Shown here: positions 1 to 13,810 of the stretch, piece after piece
How the letters are laid out: every line of letters begins with the position of its first letter
Numbering within the stretch: position 1 is the first letter of the stretch
Origin: Apostichopus japonicus
Taxonomy: Eukaryota; Echinodermata; Holothuroidea; Aspidochirotida; Stichopodidae
DNA length: 64,000 bases
Direction: 5' to 3'
NCBI RefSeq assembly: GCF_037975245.1
Contig: NC_092569.1
Span: forward strand, 15,102,501-15,166,500
Position numbers and translations under genes: made by a program
Notes under the pieces: generated by a model
The model's database searches: none
Told to the model about the DNA's origin: nothing
What the model saw: the letters and a program-made list of their open reading frames with translations, nothing else

Positions 1-1179
1 ATGAAGAAAATGATTGCAAATGAATGGGTGGAGCAGGGAAATTATTGAGGGGTCGAGCTAACAGCAAAGTGCGAACTGAAGCAGATTACTAGAGGGCCGA
101 TGTAGAAGGTAATGCAGGGCAGATTGGCAAGCTGATTAAAAGTCATATTTTGCGTTATGGTATTACAAGTCTGTAAAACTGATTACATGAATTAAGATTT
201 ACCACTAATACCACTGAACAGAATATCTCTTAACTATGATCGACTGGCATGCAGAATTTTACTATACGCATTTAATCCATGTTTCGTGCGATGATGACTA
301 ACCGTGTCCTTTTAAATAAGTGCCGGATTATACAATAGACAGACGAGGCAAGGGTCAAAGGGCACAATGGTCATGGAGCATCCAAAGTTAAGGGGGAGGG
401 GCGCAATCGTAAAGGAGTCGAAAAGGTGTCCGTATAAGCAATGTCATACTCTTAAAACAAGTTGGCCAAATGTTTTATTCTCAACCCTTGGTATATACGC
501 ATGCATCCAACCAAATTTGGGTAAAGTTTTGTCCCTCCCCCAACCCCCCCCCCCAAAAAAAAGTTAATAAAAAGGCCATTTAACAAATTTAATTCCCAAA
601 AAGCGATGAGTTGGTCAGGCAAGAATGGCTGCATTGTCTTTGAGGGAAAACCGTTACCCAAATATGGTTGGAAACATATATAGCCAGGTTTTGGTTAAAA
701 TGTTTGCATGCCCAATGTTTGTAGAATGCAGGCTATACGTACTAACATTATATATTTTTGAATGGTGCCAGCAAGCTATAGGGGAGGGGGCTGAGTATGA
801 GTGGTCTAGTTATACGATGTCTTAGGTCCCCGTGGTATTTTATTATGGTACTGCTTAAAGCATACTGTCATCTTCTCTGCCTGTATTATGGTTAGAAACT
901 TTATCGATTATCTTTGGTGAATTAATCGAAGACCGTAAACTAACAATCTCAGAGAATGTATGATTTCTGGAGACATTATTAACTTTGATGCCTCCTCCAA
1001 CCCCCACCCCCCCCCACACACACATCCGTTTGTCTGGAAACACCCTCAACAGGATTACAACCTGCGAAAGATGACCGTTGTACTAGCTACACCACTATTA
1101 AACATTAACTATAGCTGATAAAATCTCTTTGTAACAATTCTAACAATTCAGTTTTAAACTCACGACCTTTCGTTGACCT
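1..1179. other. No gene seen
   Basis: AT-rich with C tracts near 540 and 1005. Only short, unconserved frames. Confidence 0.6.
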
Positions 1180-1530
1180 TACATCAAGGGGGCAGGAACC
1201 GGGGGGCTGGGGGGGCGCCAGCCCCCCAGTGAAAAATGTGGAGGGCGGAAGTATCATTCCGCCCCCCCGCTTCGCAAGTCAGAAAACCCCTTTTTCATTT
1301 CCAAATGAGAAAAAAATCTCATTTGGAGCACCAAATTGCATCTAAGGCTTGGTGAAAACACAAAATTAAGTTTACAAACTGGAGTGGGTGTTGAAGTGTG
1401 CTATATTGCACCAAATTGCATCTGAGGCTACCTGGAAATGCAAAAAATTCCCTTAGACCCCTCCCCCAGGCCGGCCATCAGTCTTCAGCCCCCCCACTCA
1501 AAAGTACCTTCCTACGCCACTGCCTTACAT
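1180..1530. repeat. G/C-tract element with two hairpins and internal direct repeat
   Basis: Hairpin 1: GGGGGGCTGG (1201-1210) pairs with CCAGCCCCCC (1218-1227). Hairpin 2: CCAAATGAGA (1301-1310) pairs with TCTCATTTGG (1317-1326). The phrase CACCAAATTGCATCT occurs twice (about 1330 and 1409). It ends near TACCTTCCTACGCCACTG. Probably a short non-autonomous transposon; boundaries are inferred. Confidence 0.5.
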
Positions 1531-2854
1531 AATTGTCTGCATACTGCTTCTCCTATATTTACAAGGTTTTGCATTATACCTTCTCAGCTCCATTCAAACA
1601 TAATTACACACAATATGTTTTTATAGAAAACTGATCGCTTTTTGGTTTGGCGACTATATAGGCTGACTATTATACTACATACTATATAGGCTGACTATTA
1701 TACTACATATTAATCATAAATTAATGACTGTAAGTATGGACAATTAAAAAACAAACAACAAAATATATATATATTCATAATGCTAATAATAGTAAATAAT
1801 AAAAATGAAAGAAAAAAGATTATGTCTTATTTCGTAATGATAGATAGCCCCCATATAATATTTTAACCAATGGTTGAGGTATTTATCATTCACCTTTTAA
1901 GTGTGGAATCGATTTTGGGTGGCGTCCACCGCCAATCAGATGTATACTTCCCACGATGGCAGCGTGTACTTGTTGCTGGATCTTTCACCACATGTTGTGT
2001 TTACTTAAGATAAATCTTCACGGCGAATTTACCGCCCATTATAGGCTCGTTCTTTTCCTCCTTGTCTGTGTGTGTGTCTGTCTGTCTGTGTCTATAACAC
2101 AATCACAAACTGTGAGTGATGGCTTTGATCACCTTTTTCATCTCGTTGTTTTATTGTATTTATCGTATAATAGATGTGAAATATGCAGTTAATGTTATTC
2201 AATTAAGACGGAATATTAACCAAGTTTGCGTACGTCGCACGCTTTGTTACTTAATTAGGACTCAGTTAATCAAACGGCCGCGCGTGGCGGGCGTATAGCA
2301 TGTGGCGGACGCAACAGGCTACTAACCACCTCTGTTGAATGAATTATAAGTACACGTCTTGTCTTAAAGGAGAAGCGAACCAGTGGTATGCTCACCGGGA
2401 GGGGGTGGGCGGGGGAGGGTGAGAGTAGGGGAGGGGAGGGAGCGGTGTAAGGCATAGCCCACCTTCATCGTCAGTCGGATGAAAAACGTTCAGGCAAAGC
2501 GGAAGGACATATTTTATTTGGTGGGGAGGGAACCCCAGAGCCCCCTACACGGCCCTCGCATTAAACGGACCCTCAGCCACACCCCTGACATTCGTTAAAA
2601 ATTTGGAATTTGGGACCCCATCTTTCAAATCATGAGCACATTACTAGGTTATTCTTTCGGAATGACCCTGGATTCGTCAGCCGACAGAAGCAACGTCTGT
2701 GAATCAGCGAATTTTTCAGGCGGGCTATATGCACTATCTGTATATTACTATGGATATTCGATAACAATGCAAAAGGCTTAAATGAAGAATTTCTTTGAAA
2801 CATTTGGTAACTATATTTTGGAGTCAATGGCGTGCACAAAATGGGTAGGGCATT
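1531..2854. other. No gene seen; small duplication
   Basis: A 28-bp duplication of TATATAGGCTGACTATTATA lies at 1655-1710, and a G-rich tract near 2400. Confidence 0.6.
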
Positions 2855-3084
2855 TTGTTTGATCTCTAGAGCAAGGCAAAGACGTCACCAAAACAGAACT
2901 AGTATCGTTCGATAGAGATGACAAACGCCTACAGTGGAATTACGATCTTCCTTACCGGTTTCGAACCTCTGGACATACAATCAGCGTCCATAGCCTAGTG
3001 GTTAGGGTGTCTGCATATAAAGCGGGAGGCCCGGGTTCGAATCCCGGTGGAAGCTGAAAGTTTTTTCACTGTTCTGGATTTTCC
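2855..3084 (+). repeat. tRNA-derived SINE, family A (3' truncated copy)
   Basis: Contains a box A-like TAGCCTAGTGG and a box B GGTTCGAATCC inside a tRNA-like head (about 2992-3055). The flank GGTTTCGAACCTCTGG just upstream recurs in the copy at 7.35-7.8 kb. Sequence identity stops shortly after CACTGTTCTGGA, where a long (TA)n run begins. Not a functional tRNA: the acceptor arm does not pair well. Confidence 0.75.
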
Positions 3085-3100
3085 AACTCATTACGATTTC

Positions 3101-3102
<2 letters not shown>

Positions 3103-3179
<77 letters not shown>

Positions 3180-3250
3180 CCTATAGGCCTATAGATATAT
3201 AGGCCTATAGATATATAGGCCTATAGATATATAGGCCTATAGATATATAT
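3103..3250. repeat. (TA)n followed by TAGGCCTATAGATA tandem repeat
   Basis: A pure TA run to about 3176, then AGGCCTATAGATATAT units of about 16 bp. Directly follows the truncated SINE. Confidence 0.9.
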
Positions 3251-4252
3251 GTTAGACCAGTTTACAAGCAGATGCCGATAGTAACATTGTAACAAAGCTT
3301 ATGGAAAAAGTCCACTTTCTATATCACGCGATTGTACTGTGCTCTCTTACTTACATGTCGTTGCGAACTCCATATAATTTCTGTAATAAAGCGATGGTTG
3401 GGTATAGAATATGTTTGACTTAATAGTGTATTACTGTGTATGTAGAGTATAAATAAACAAATTAATGTGTAGCTCCCGACATAATGTCTGACATCGGTTT
3501 TTGCACTATACCTCTGCAATTCTTCACCCCTCCCCCCCCCACCCCATGCCTTCCTCCCTCCCATATCCTTCTCTCTCTTATACCCATTCCTTCCACAGAG
3601 TGGTGTTCCTAATTCATGTATAATACTCGCTCAGACTGAAACTAACAGCGCCATCTTGACCTCTGTGAACTATCTACACAAGCTGTAGGGATGCGACCCT
3701 TGGGATTTGAAAGAAAAATATCATGTATGTATGTAGCCTATGTATAAAAACTTTATGAGTCCTCCTAAACAGATCTAGTATTATCAACAAAACATTCGAT
3801 GTTCTTTCCCGGACGATAAGATGAGCAAACACTTTAGGTCCAGATAAAATGAAATATTTTATGACGCCGACTATCACCGTGTTTTAATCTACGTGATGAG
3901 TCGTGCGATACTGTGTTAATTAGTACGAGGTATTCATGGTAACTTTGCCAGCTCACACCACTCACTGCGTGTTCGAATATAATTATGAGCACGTGATCTG
4001 TAGCAACCCGTCCGATGGGGTGAGACATGGTAAGGCCTGACGAGGGAGGGGGTGGTCAGGGGCATGCATCCAGGGCCCGAGGTCAATGAGGGGGCCTGGC
4101 GAAATGTGGGATAAATAATACTGTATTCTCATTTTCGTTATATACTTGTGATGTTTTCAAGAAGGGAGCCCGGTAACATACTTTTCTTCGGGGCCCGACC
4201 ATAGGCTCTCGACGTCACTGAACATGAAAGGTAAGCTTGGTGATGAGACGGT
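3251..4252. other. No gene seen
   Basis: Unique-looking sequence with C-rich patches; no splice-framed coding segment found. Confidence 0.55.
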
Positions 4253-4435
4253 GGGAAGAAGGAGAAGAAGAAGGAGAAGGAGAAGGAGAAAGAGAAGGAG
4301 AAGGAGAAGGAGAAGGAGAAGGAGAAGGAGAAAGAGAAGGAGAAGGAGAAGGAGAAGGAGAAGGAGAAGGAGAAGGAGAAAGAGAAGGAGAAGGAGAAGG
4401 AGAAGGAGAAGGAGAAGGAGAAGGAGAAGGAGAAG
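4253..4435 (+). repeat. 183-nt pure purine tract, (GGAGAA)n
   Basis: No pyrimidine interrupts positions 4253-4435. Mostly GGAGAA hexamers with GGAGAAAGAGAA variants. Open in several frames only because of its composition, so not a gene. Confidence 0.92.
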
Positions 4436-5536
4436 CTAATATATAAAAAGATTCACATTCCTCGGAATATGTAGACAGTAAACTGCCTGTTCCTTTGTAG
4501 TTCTGCCCGCCAAGGTACACAGCAGCAATATTAGCGTACAATTTCCTATCCATTTTCAGGTCCATTGTCCTCTGTTGCCGTCCGCCACATTGCGTTTAAT
4601 TTCCAGAGGGAGTGAGCGTGAACCAAAGAACAGCCGGAAGTCGGACGATAGATTCCGCACTATATAAACAGCAATAAACACGTTTGAGGTTAGAATTATC
4701 AAAACGTATAACTCTCTTCGAAAACGTCAACTTATACTTGATCCAGTTCATTAGTTTATATAAGCAAAGAGCCTTAACGTTCAAATAAGAATGTTTCACA
4801 TAAGTAAGAGGGAACTTGCAGTCAGGCTGCAAGTGATCAAGTTTTCTGTCTTCTCTTTTTCTTTTCGGAATGAAGATACATAAAAACTGAGTTCTTACGG
4901 AAAAGTGTATGGATAGACTAAATAAATACTTTACAGAGTTCGGCATATGCGGAACAGTGTGCTAGTTGCCGTATCATGCATATATGCTATAGGGTAAGTG
5001 CAAATGCGAGTGTTTGTCAGTTGGAAGCCCAGTGTTACGGATGTACAATTATAGTCATGATCTCAGATAGTTGAAGTGGAAATATCTGTGTTTGTTCAGC
5101 AAGCTAAAACACACAGGGAGCCTCACTAAGCGTAGAAGGAAACCAAACAGCTCCTATATTTAGTCGGCTGTATATGTGGAAATATGCCTATATTATCTGC
5201 TTGCTAAGTTTTCTATATGGTTATTAATGTCGATGGCAAACAAGTACGTTTGAAATATATGGGAGTGTCAATTTTAAGCAAACTAAATTTAGAAGTAGTT
5301 ATCTGCGGTCAACATTGGTAATAAAGACACTGCACTTCTCATCTTTAATTTACTTCGTGTTTATGTATTTATGTATGTTTATGTTTATAGCATTATGAGG
5401 GCGTTAATAGTCACAGAGCCAGGCCGGACGTTATCAAAGAAAACTCAAAACTAGCATTTGTGTGCAAACGTGTGGAAGCCTCGTCATTTCTTTGGTGATA
5501 TCAAAAGTGAAATAACCCAACAGGGTGGTCATGGAA

Positions 5537-5537
<1 letters not shown>
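4436..5537. other. No gene seen
   Basis: The longest frame here (minus, 4596-4946) has no recognisable domain and no flanking exons. Confidence 0.55.
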
Positions 5538-5614
<77 letters not shown>

Positions 5615-5642
5615 CATATCTATATCTATATATATATATATA
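5538..5642. repeat. (TA)n/(CA)n compound microsatellite
   Basis: TA run, then about 12 CA units, then a longer TA run. Confidence 0.9.
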
Positions 5643-7349
5643 TTAGCTTTTTTAATGTTAACACTGACAATATCAACTGTTTATTCCAGTCCTATGCTTA
5701 ATGTCATCCCCTTGTGTTATAATTATTTTGTTATAAACTATAAATTCTTATCTGAATCTATCCTACTTCTCAAAATACCCCCAAGTGCCGAGTACAAATC
5801 CACCTGCAGGCTGAGTACGAGTATAGAGTTTAAGTATACTAGAACACGAGTACGGATTCAATACAAGTCCAGTCAATAGTAATACCAATCACACATAAAA
5901 TAAACACACCCCCCCCCCCCCAAAGTAGGTTTCAAAAAAGTCTCGAGACTTCACTCATTTTATGAAAAGAAACCCGACAGGTTGAAGCGACTTGAATGCA
6001 TTGCCAGAGAGGCTTGGTATCAATTAGTTACCAACACACCCCCCTCTATATATCCAGAATCACCTCCAGGAGATGGGAAAGGTTTTTACATACAAACGTC
6101 AGGAGCCCATTTCGTTGTAGAACTTTCTAAAATAGATGGCGCTCATACACTTTGCGTTGTAACATATCTATGACTATTACGCACCAACATCTTTATTTAT
6201 GTATGGGGTAAGCGTACGCCTATTAAAAGCCTCGTTGACTTACACACACTAAATCACAAAAGTAATGTGGTCTCTTAGTCTAGATAGAAGTTCTCACTAG
6301 CTCGACGCTACCCATCACTGGATAGCTGACAAGTTGACGATGCATGGCACCACCCAGATCGTTTGCTACGCCGAGAGCCGGAAGTTTTCGTCACTTGTAA
6401 ACAAGCCTCTTTACTCAGTGGTGAACAATTTTCGTACGCTGCTCCTATAAGAGGCATGAAGGAGACTAAAATTGTCTTGATTGACCAAATGTTTGCATCT
6501 AATGCACTTCCATACATGCTCTTCAACATGCAAGCCACAAAAACAAACAAAAAAACAAAAACCGGATCCTGATTGATAACATACCAAGAAAGATGTTTCC
6601 CTGTTGGTTTTTGGCACTTTTCCAAATAGGAGTATGCCACCACAGAACTAGATTTTTCTAATTGCATATATTTTTGATAGTGCTGTACATACAAAATCAG
6701 TTACACTGTAAAAAAAAAAAAAAAAAATCGCCGACTGTTATTATTGCAATGAAAATATGCCAAGCTATGTAATACGCTGACGTAAGTTTGACTCGGCTGT
6801 TTGACTACTGAAACAATACCGCTGGTATATCCCGGGTGTGTCCATTGTATAGAGTGATGTTGCAATATATATATGATAAGAGTGTTGCTAGGCGGACAAC
6901 CAAACGTCAATGGCAGACAATATAAACGTGCGTTGGAATTGTTTCTAATTATGGAATTCTTTGTCATTGGAATAAACGTGTTTTTCTTACCGGCATATTT
7001 TCAAGTTATTTTGTGTAAATTTGTGATATCATTATGTCATTCCTTATTCCCAAAACATTTGACTTTGTCAATGTTTTTCTCTCCGGCATATTTTCAAGTT
7101 AGAATGTTGACAATTGTCGACACTGTGAACCCATGCCACCATTGAGTTATTTTCAAGAGCAATGATATTTTAGTTTGTAACATGTGTAAACCTTATTTCC
7201 ATAACAGAAAATTAATAAATAAGGAATGTATAAGAAAGAAAAGTGTCTACATTTAGACGCACACGTGGCTAGATACGACGATACGTAAATGCCTCGTTAC
7301 TTGCTGTTTCCGCCGTAAGGCGGGGAAAAAGACATGTATGCTAAGCAGT
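5643..7349. other. No gene seen
   Basis: Contains a C tract (5910), a poly(A) run (6710-6727) and CCGGCATATTTTCAAGTT twice (6990 and 7083). No domain-like frame. Confidence 0.55.
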
Positions 7350-7815
7350 GACAAAATGTTACTTTAAAGGGTGTGAAGACTCGCGCAAAAAGGAACGTCT
7401 AATGCCGGTAATCTGACCTAGTTTCGAATGAGGTGCAACAGAAGTGTTAGACACCACCATCTATCCCAGAAAATACGCACACAGCTTGCTACCGTCGGTA
7501 ATTACAGTGTACAGTCAGTACATACAGCTGCGGTCAATACCCACGGCACAGTGTATAAACGATACAGCGATGGACATCCAGAACAGTGAAAAAACTTCCA
7601 GCCTCCACCGGGATTCAAACCCGGGCCTCCCGCTCTGTACGCGGACACCCTAACCAACTAGGCTATGGACGCTGATTGTATGTCCAGAGGTTCGAAACCG
7701 GTTAGGAAGGTCGTAATTTCACTGTAGGGGTTTGACACCTGTATCGAACACGCAATAATAGTTCTGTTTTTGGTGACATATTTTGCCTTACTCTAGAAAT
7801 CAAACATGATGCTAT
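7350..7815 (-). repeat. tRNA-derived SINE, family A (longest copy)
   Basis: Reverse strand reads the same pre-head, tRNA-like head (7607-7673, box B GGTTTGAATCC) and body as the other copies. The body includes GGTATTGACCGCAGC, ATTACCGACGGT and TCGAAACTAGGTCAG and ends near GCGCGAGTCTTCACACCC. A (TA)n run abuts its left-hand end at 7831-7908. Confidence 0.8.
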
Positions 7816-7830
7816 CCTACTCGAAAATCA

Positions 7831-7832
7831 TC

Positions 7833-7908
<76 letters not shown>
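7831..7908. repeat. (TA)n microsatellite
   Basis: Nearly pure TA with one TTTA break, next to a family A SINE. Confidence 0.9.
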
Positions 7909-7911
<3 letters not shown>

Positions 7912-8159
7912 ACATTGTTTGTGAATCCATATCTGTAATCGCTCATTTTCGATGCTTATCTACTAATTAGATAACCGCAGTCACTTTTATCACCGATAAA
8001 TCGGATTGTTGTCTACGGTAATCTTGCATATGATTCATGTCATATCGTTACAACTGATAACTAGGTCACGTAGACACAAACCTGTGGGTTTAAAGATGTA
8101 GATTGCTTTTGGTTGTAACTTTGTGTCGCTCTGATCACACCATTAAAGTTTTGCACAGG

Positions 8160-8380
8160 ATTTCAACGGATGGGAGGGGAGGGGGTAGTGTTGGATTTCA
8201 ATGCCCCCCACGAACGATTAAGGAAGCTGCTAGGGAGGTGAACTTTTGGAAGAGCCAGAGGTGAATGAAGGTTTTTTTTATGATAAAGAAGAGTTACAGC
8301 CCTGGGGTCATTGAACCATCTTCTCCCTAGTAGCGGGGGGGGGGCAGGAGAAAACTTAGACGTCAAATAGTGAATACTGA
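8160..8380. repeat. Dispersed repeat family C, copy 1
   Basis: Contains GTGAACTTTTGGAAGAGCCAGAGGTGAATGAAGG-like sequence between G-rich ends. The same core occurs at 12.86-12.98 kb and, more diverged, at 16.48-16.65 kb. Confidence 0.6.
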
Positions 8381-9654
8381 GGCATATTTAGATTATAAAT
8401 TAAGTATGTAATTAGCTTTAATTAGGTTGTGTCATGATGAATACTCGTAATTTTTATGTGTTGTTGAAAAGAGAAATGGTGGGAGGGGTGGGGTGGGGGG
8501 GGGAGTGGCAGGGTGGGAAGGGTAACAGAGTAAGCAGTAGCCAATTCTTTCCCAGCTGAATAAAAAACACACAGACTGACGATGACAGATTGGGGCCATG
8601 CCACCCCCCCCACCCCCTTTACGAACGCCACTGGTACGTTTAGGTTATACACATGTAAATGATTGGACACAGACTCTCTCAACTTATAACACACGCAGTT
8701 TTATACAAATACTGTGTGACATATATGCTTTGAGACGGCCTGTGTATAATGGGATACCCCTCCCTCTCTCTATAACGAGGAGATTTATATGTTTTACGAG
8801 CAGATCTGGGGAGACATAGATAGAGTGGGGTCAATTTATGTATACCCTGGCCCGGTGTCAATTATAGACAACAGCAACTTATTTACAGACGACAAAATAA
8901 GAAATGACAAGAATAAGAAAACAACAACAACATCAACATCAACAACAACTTTACATGACACTTGTCAACAACAGCAAGGTTTTTTTACCCATTTCGCGTT
9001 CCACAGGTGATAGGCCTAAATTTCGAAGAAAACGTGTGTCGTGCACTGACCTCTACCACCACTGAGGTCAGTGGTGTCGTGCCGTCATTACCCGTCATGC
9101 AATATTTATACGAGTGTGTAAGTTGCCAAGTATATAGTCTAAACTAGCGTTGTTGTTATTCATCAACTCTGTTTATTTAGACAATGGATCACGTACCTGG
9201 CTGTCATATCACGGCAAACAACACACTTGATTGAACAATTTCAAATTAATACAATATAGACGATATAAACCGCAGTAGTAGTAGTATAAATGGGATATAG
9301 GGTTCAAAATTGGGATCATTCCGCTGTACATTACAATAGACAATAGCTGTCTGTGAATGTGCGATTGGGACAATTTTACAAACGTTTAAAGCAATTTAAC
9401 AGTTTTCACGGACAATAGACATCCGTTTTCACATTCTGCAAATTCTGTTCCCCCTTTCTATAGTATATACCAAATGAACAAAAAACCAAAGACTGAATTA
9501 CGTTTTGTTCTTAATATAATTATCTAGACGTTATGAAGACTCGTGTAGCTATGTTCTCTGCCAATGTATGTGGTGTGGCGTCGATAGCCAGATCGAGCCC
9601 TCAGGAGACTATCATATCTCCCGGCCTCTTTCCACACTCTTCATTTTTATTTAA
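8381..9654. other. No gene seen
   Basis: G-rich tract near 8490, a CAA-rich stretch near 8920-8970 and the hairpin at 9044. Confidence 0.55.
9044..9073. other. Perfect 10-bp stem hairpin
   Basis: CACTGACCTC and GAGGTCAGTG enclose a 10-base loop. Function unknown. Confidence 0.7.
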
Positions 9655-9990
9655 GTATATTATAAAACTGTGAATACACTTTACTTCACCTAACATTTCC
9701 CTTGACGCCCAAATTTGATCCCCCAAATTGTCTGTATCCTCTCTAACCCCCCCCCCCCCCCCCACCTGCCCCACCCGCCCCTTCGCGCCAGGCCTGGTTT
9801 AGCATTACAGCCAAAGTTTCGCGTATATAAGACCATAATAATATGTGAATACACTTTTCTTCCTCCAATATTGCCTTGGTTCCCTCTTTGGTTTCCTTAA
9901 TGGTCTGAATCCTCTCTGAGCCCCACCCCCACCCACTCCCCTCGGATCAGACCTGGTTTAGAATTACATATTATACAACGATCATGCTAT
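9655..9990. repeat. Tandem duplication of about 180 bp with C-rich core
   Basis: TGTGAATACACTTTNCTTC, GNCTGNATCCTCTCT, a C tract and CAGNCCTGGTTTAG follow one another in the same order twice (9670-9805 and 9846-9970). Confidence 0.75.
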
Positions 9991-10027
9991 ATGTTTATTG
10001 ACATCTTCATCTATATTTATCTTATTA

Positions 10028-11398
<1,371 letters not shown>

Positions 11399-11580
11399 AT
11401 GTATATATTTATAGGTATATGTACATAGGCCTATAGATATATGCATATGTATATTTATATATTATATATATATATATCTATATATATTATATATATATTT
11501 ATATATATATACATATACATATATATATATATATACCTATATAAATATATAAATATATATACCTATATATATATTGTATA
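11399..11580. repeat. TA-rich degenerate edge of the TCTA array
   Basis: TATATAC, TATATAT and ATAGGCCTATAG segments; the last also occurs in the 3.2 kb array. Confidence 0.8.
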
Positions 11581-12859
11581 TTAATACAGATGTGAGCATG
11601 TTTGGGGGGGGGGGTGGGGGTACATTTGTGTAATTTCGTAACTGGGTGAAGTATCTAGGTTCCACCTTTAAACATGCCAAGCAAAAGCAGAGCATTTCAT
11701 TTCACCACAGTGCAACCAAACGGTTATAGCGTTCCTTTAACTTACTAATCCAACAACATCATGGAATGTATATAACCTACTGACGTTTTGAGAGACAATC
11801 GTGATTAAATGTGATTAAGCAGTTATAAACCATAGATACATTCTGAGTACTGTGTCATATATATATATACTTATACATGTATAATCTATAAGAGTTAGAG
11901 ATAATATGAAGATAGCCATCTAATCTCATGTCAGCGACAGTCAAAGTTATCAAATGTTTGGTAGGTTCGTATGTGACGTTTGTCACGTAGTCGTATTTAC
12001 TCGTGTTTAGAGTAACCGGTCAAAACGAATAATAGGTGTTGGTCTATATGACAGTTTATAGCATACATCTATATAACAAATATCACTAGTTCTAAAAATA
12101 AAATAAGAAGAATAATAATAAGAAGAAAAAGAATGGATAATAACTTTTCACGTTTGGCAGACGTTCTCAGCTTTCTGTTTTATAAGGTGCATCCACATAC
12201 CAACTATCAAGTTCACCCACCATTGGGCAAGTCTGATGGCATCACAGAAGAGCTACCAAATTACTAAATGTTCAAATGACTTTCTCTACTTCACTACTCT
12301 GCTTATTTGCTTATTTCTTCAGCAGGTGGGCACCCGGGTTGGAGAGGGGAGGGGGAGGGGGAGGGGGTGAGGTTCACACAAATACAACAGTAATTGTAGG
12401 CATGACCTTGCATTTAGACCTACATATTTATAGTCTACAAATGCCTCAGAATACACAATTGACGTCTCAAATCTACTTTTTACCCTTAAGAGCCCAGACC
12501 ACTCTTCATGGGAGTTCGGCTTCAAGGACCGCAGAGCCGAACCTCCTCCTCCTCCTCCTCAAACTCCTCTATAACTCCTCTATAAACTCCTCCTAGGGTA
12601 GAGGTGGTCTCTTTAAATGTCTCTGTTGAAATGAGAAAAAAAAATGGTTTCAAAACCATATATCTTTAGTCCTGGATTTGATGTTAGTTACATAAGCTGT
12701 TCATTTTCACCAAGATAATATGAAATAAAGAATAAAACAACGGGAATCGCAGGGTGGTACTGCAGGGGGACAAAATCAGTGAATTAGTATAACATGACAA
12801 CAATCACCTCAAATACCGTACATAGAATTGACCTGTCATTCACTGGCGTGTACAATATT
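11581..12859. other. No gene seen
   Basis: Contains a CTC-rich stretch at 12540-12595 and a G-rich tract at 12340-12370. Confidence 0.55.
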
Positions 12860-12985
12860 TCGAAGCCGAGGTAGGGGAGGGAGGGGGGGATTCAAAATTT
12901 CCAAGACTAACTAGGGGGGATGAACTTTTGTGGTAGGACCAGAGGCGAATGAAGGATTTTTTTTTATAAGGAAGGGATGCTGGCT
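12860..12985. repeat. Dispersed repeat family C, copy 2
   Basis: Core GATGAACTTTTGTGG, then GACCAGAGGCGAATGAAGG and a T-run, followed by TATAAGGAAGGG. Starts in a G-rich tract like copy 1. Confidence 0.6.
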
Positions 12986-13810
12986 CATATCTTAGTATCT
13001 GAGTGATGTGCAGGATAATGCCGATTTGTTGCTTTAGCTGAAGGCCTTATAGATCGCCTATATTGTCCCTCCCTACCCCACCCAGCTCACCTCAACCCAG
13101 CCCATCCCACCAACCTCACCCCACCCCACCCCACCCCACCACCTCACCCCACCCACACCATATAAGTGCAAAATTGTCTGGGAATAACATGGAGGTTGAT
13201 ATACGTTGCAAATTCATGCGTGACTTGTCTGCTGATTATAGACAAGATAAACTTGTCCAATAATTCGTATTGTAATGAAGGGAAACATAAGGCAAAAGCC
13301 CACATAAACATGACACCTAATACCTTCCCTTAATTAACTTATAGCTAAAGAATTTCAACCTACGTCATAAGCTATTCTTTAGTTTTGACGTTTCCATGGT
13401 AATCTTTATATTGTTAACTAACATAAATCCGGTTATTTTTCCCCCCTTCTATTGTTGTTTGGTTCGGAATATTATGTAAACTCACTAAAAATGCTAATAT
13501 ATTTGTTTCATATTTGGGACAATCCCCTGGTTTTTTCAATTTACTAACAGTAGAAGCAGGTATTCTAGTCTCATTCGTTACATAGGCCAATATAAAAGCG
13601 AATGAATTCACAAAGGTTGCAACTGATGGGATGTGTGTATAGATATGGCATGTATATATGTCTGCGGGCGGTATCGAACCACTGTGTATAGGCATGTGGC
13701 TGGTTGTGTTTTGCTACACGTTACCAATCATTTATGATAATGAAAACTGTAACGTTTCATATTATATTTGGTTCATCGAACCTGTATACTATAATTTGTG
13801 CAAGAATGCA
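12986..13810. other. No gene seen
   Basis: CCCA-rich tract at 13070-13155. A minus-strand GGTTCGATACC at about 13671-13681 matches tRNA box B but has no visible box A. Confidence 0.5.

Noticed and set aside
2992-3057. Functional tRNA gene at the A/B boxes
   Set aside because: The acceptor stem does not pair properly and the same unit recurs at 7.6 kb with shared flanks, which fits a SINE.
4224-4565. Arginine-, glutamate/glycine- and serine/proline-rich frames
   Set aside because: All are readings of the GGAGAA purine tract on both strands.
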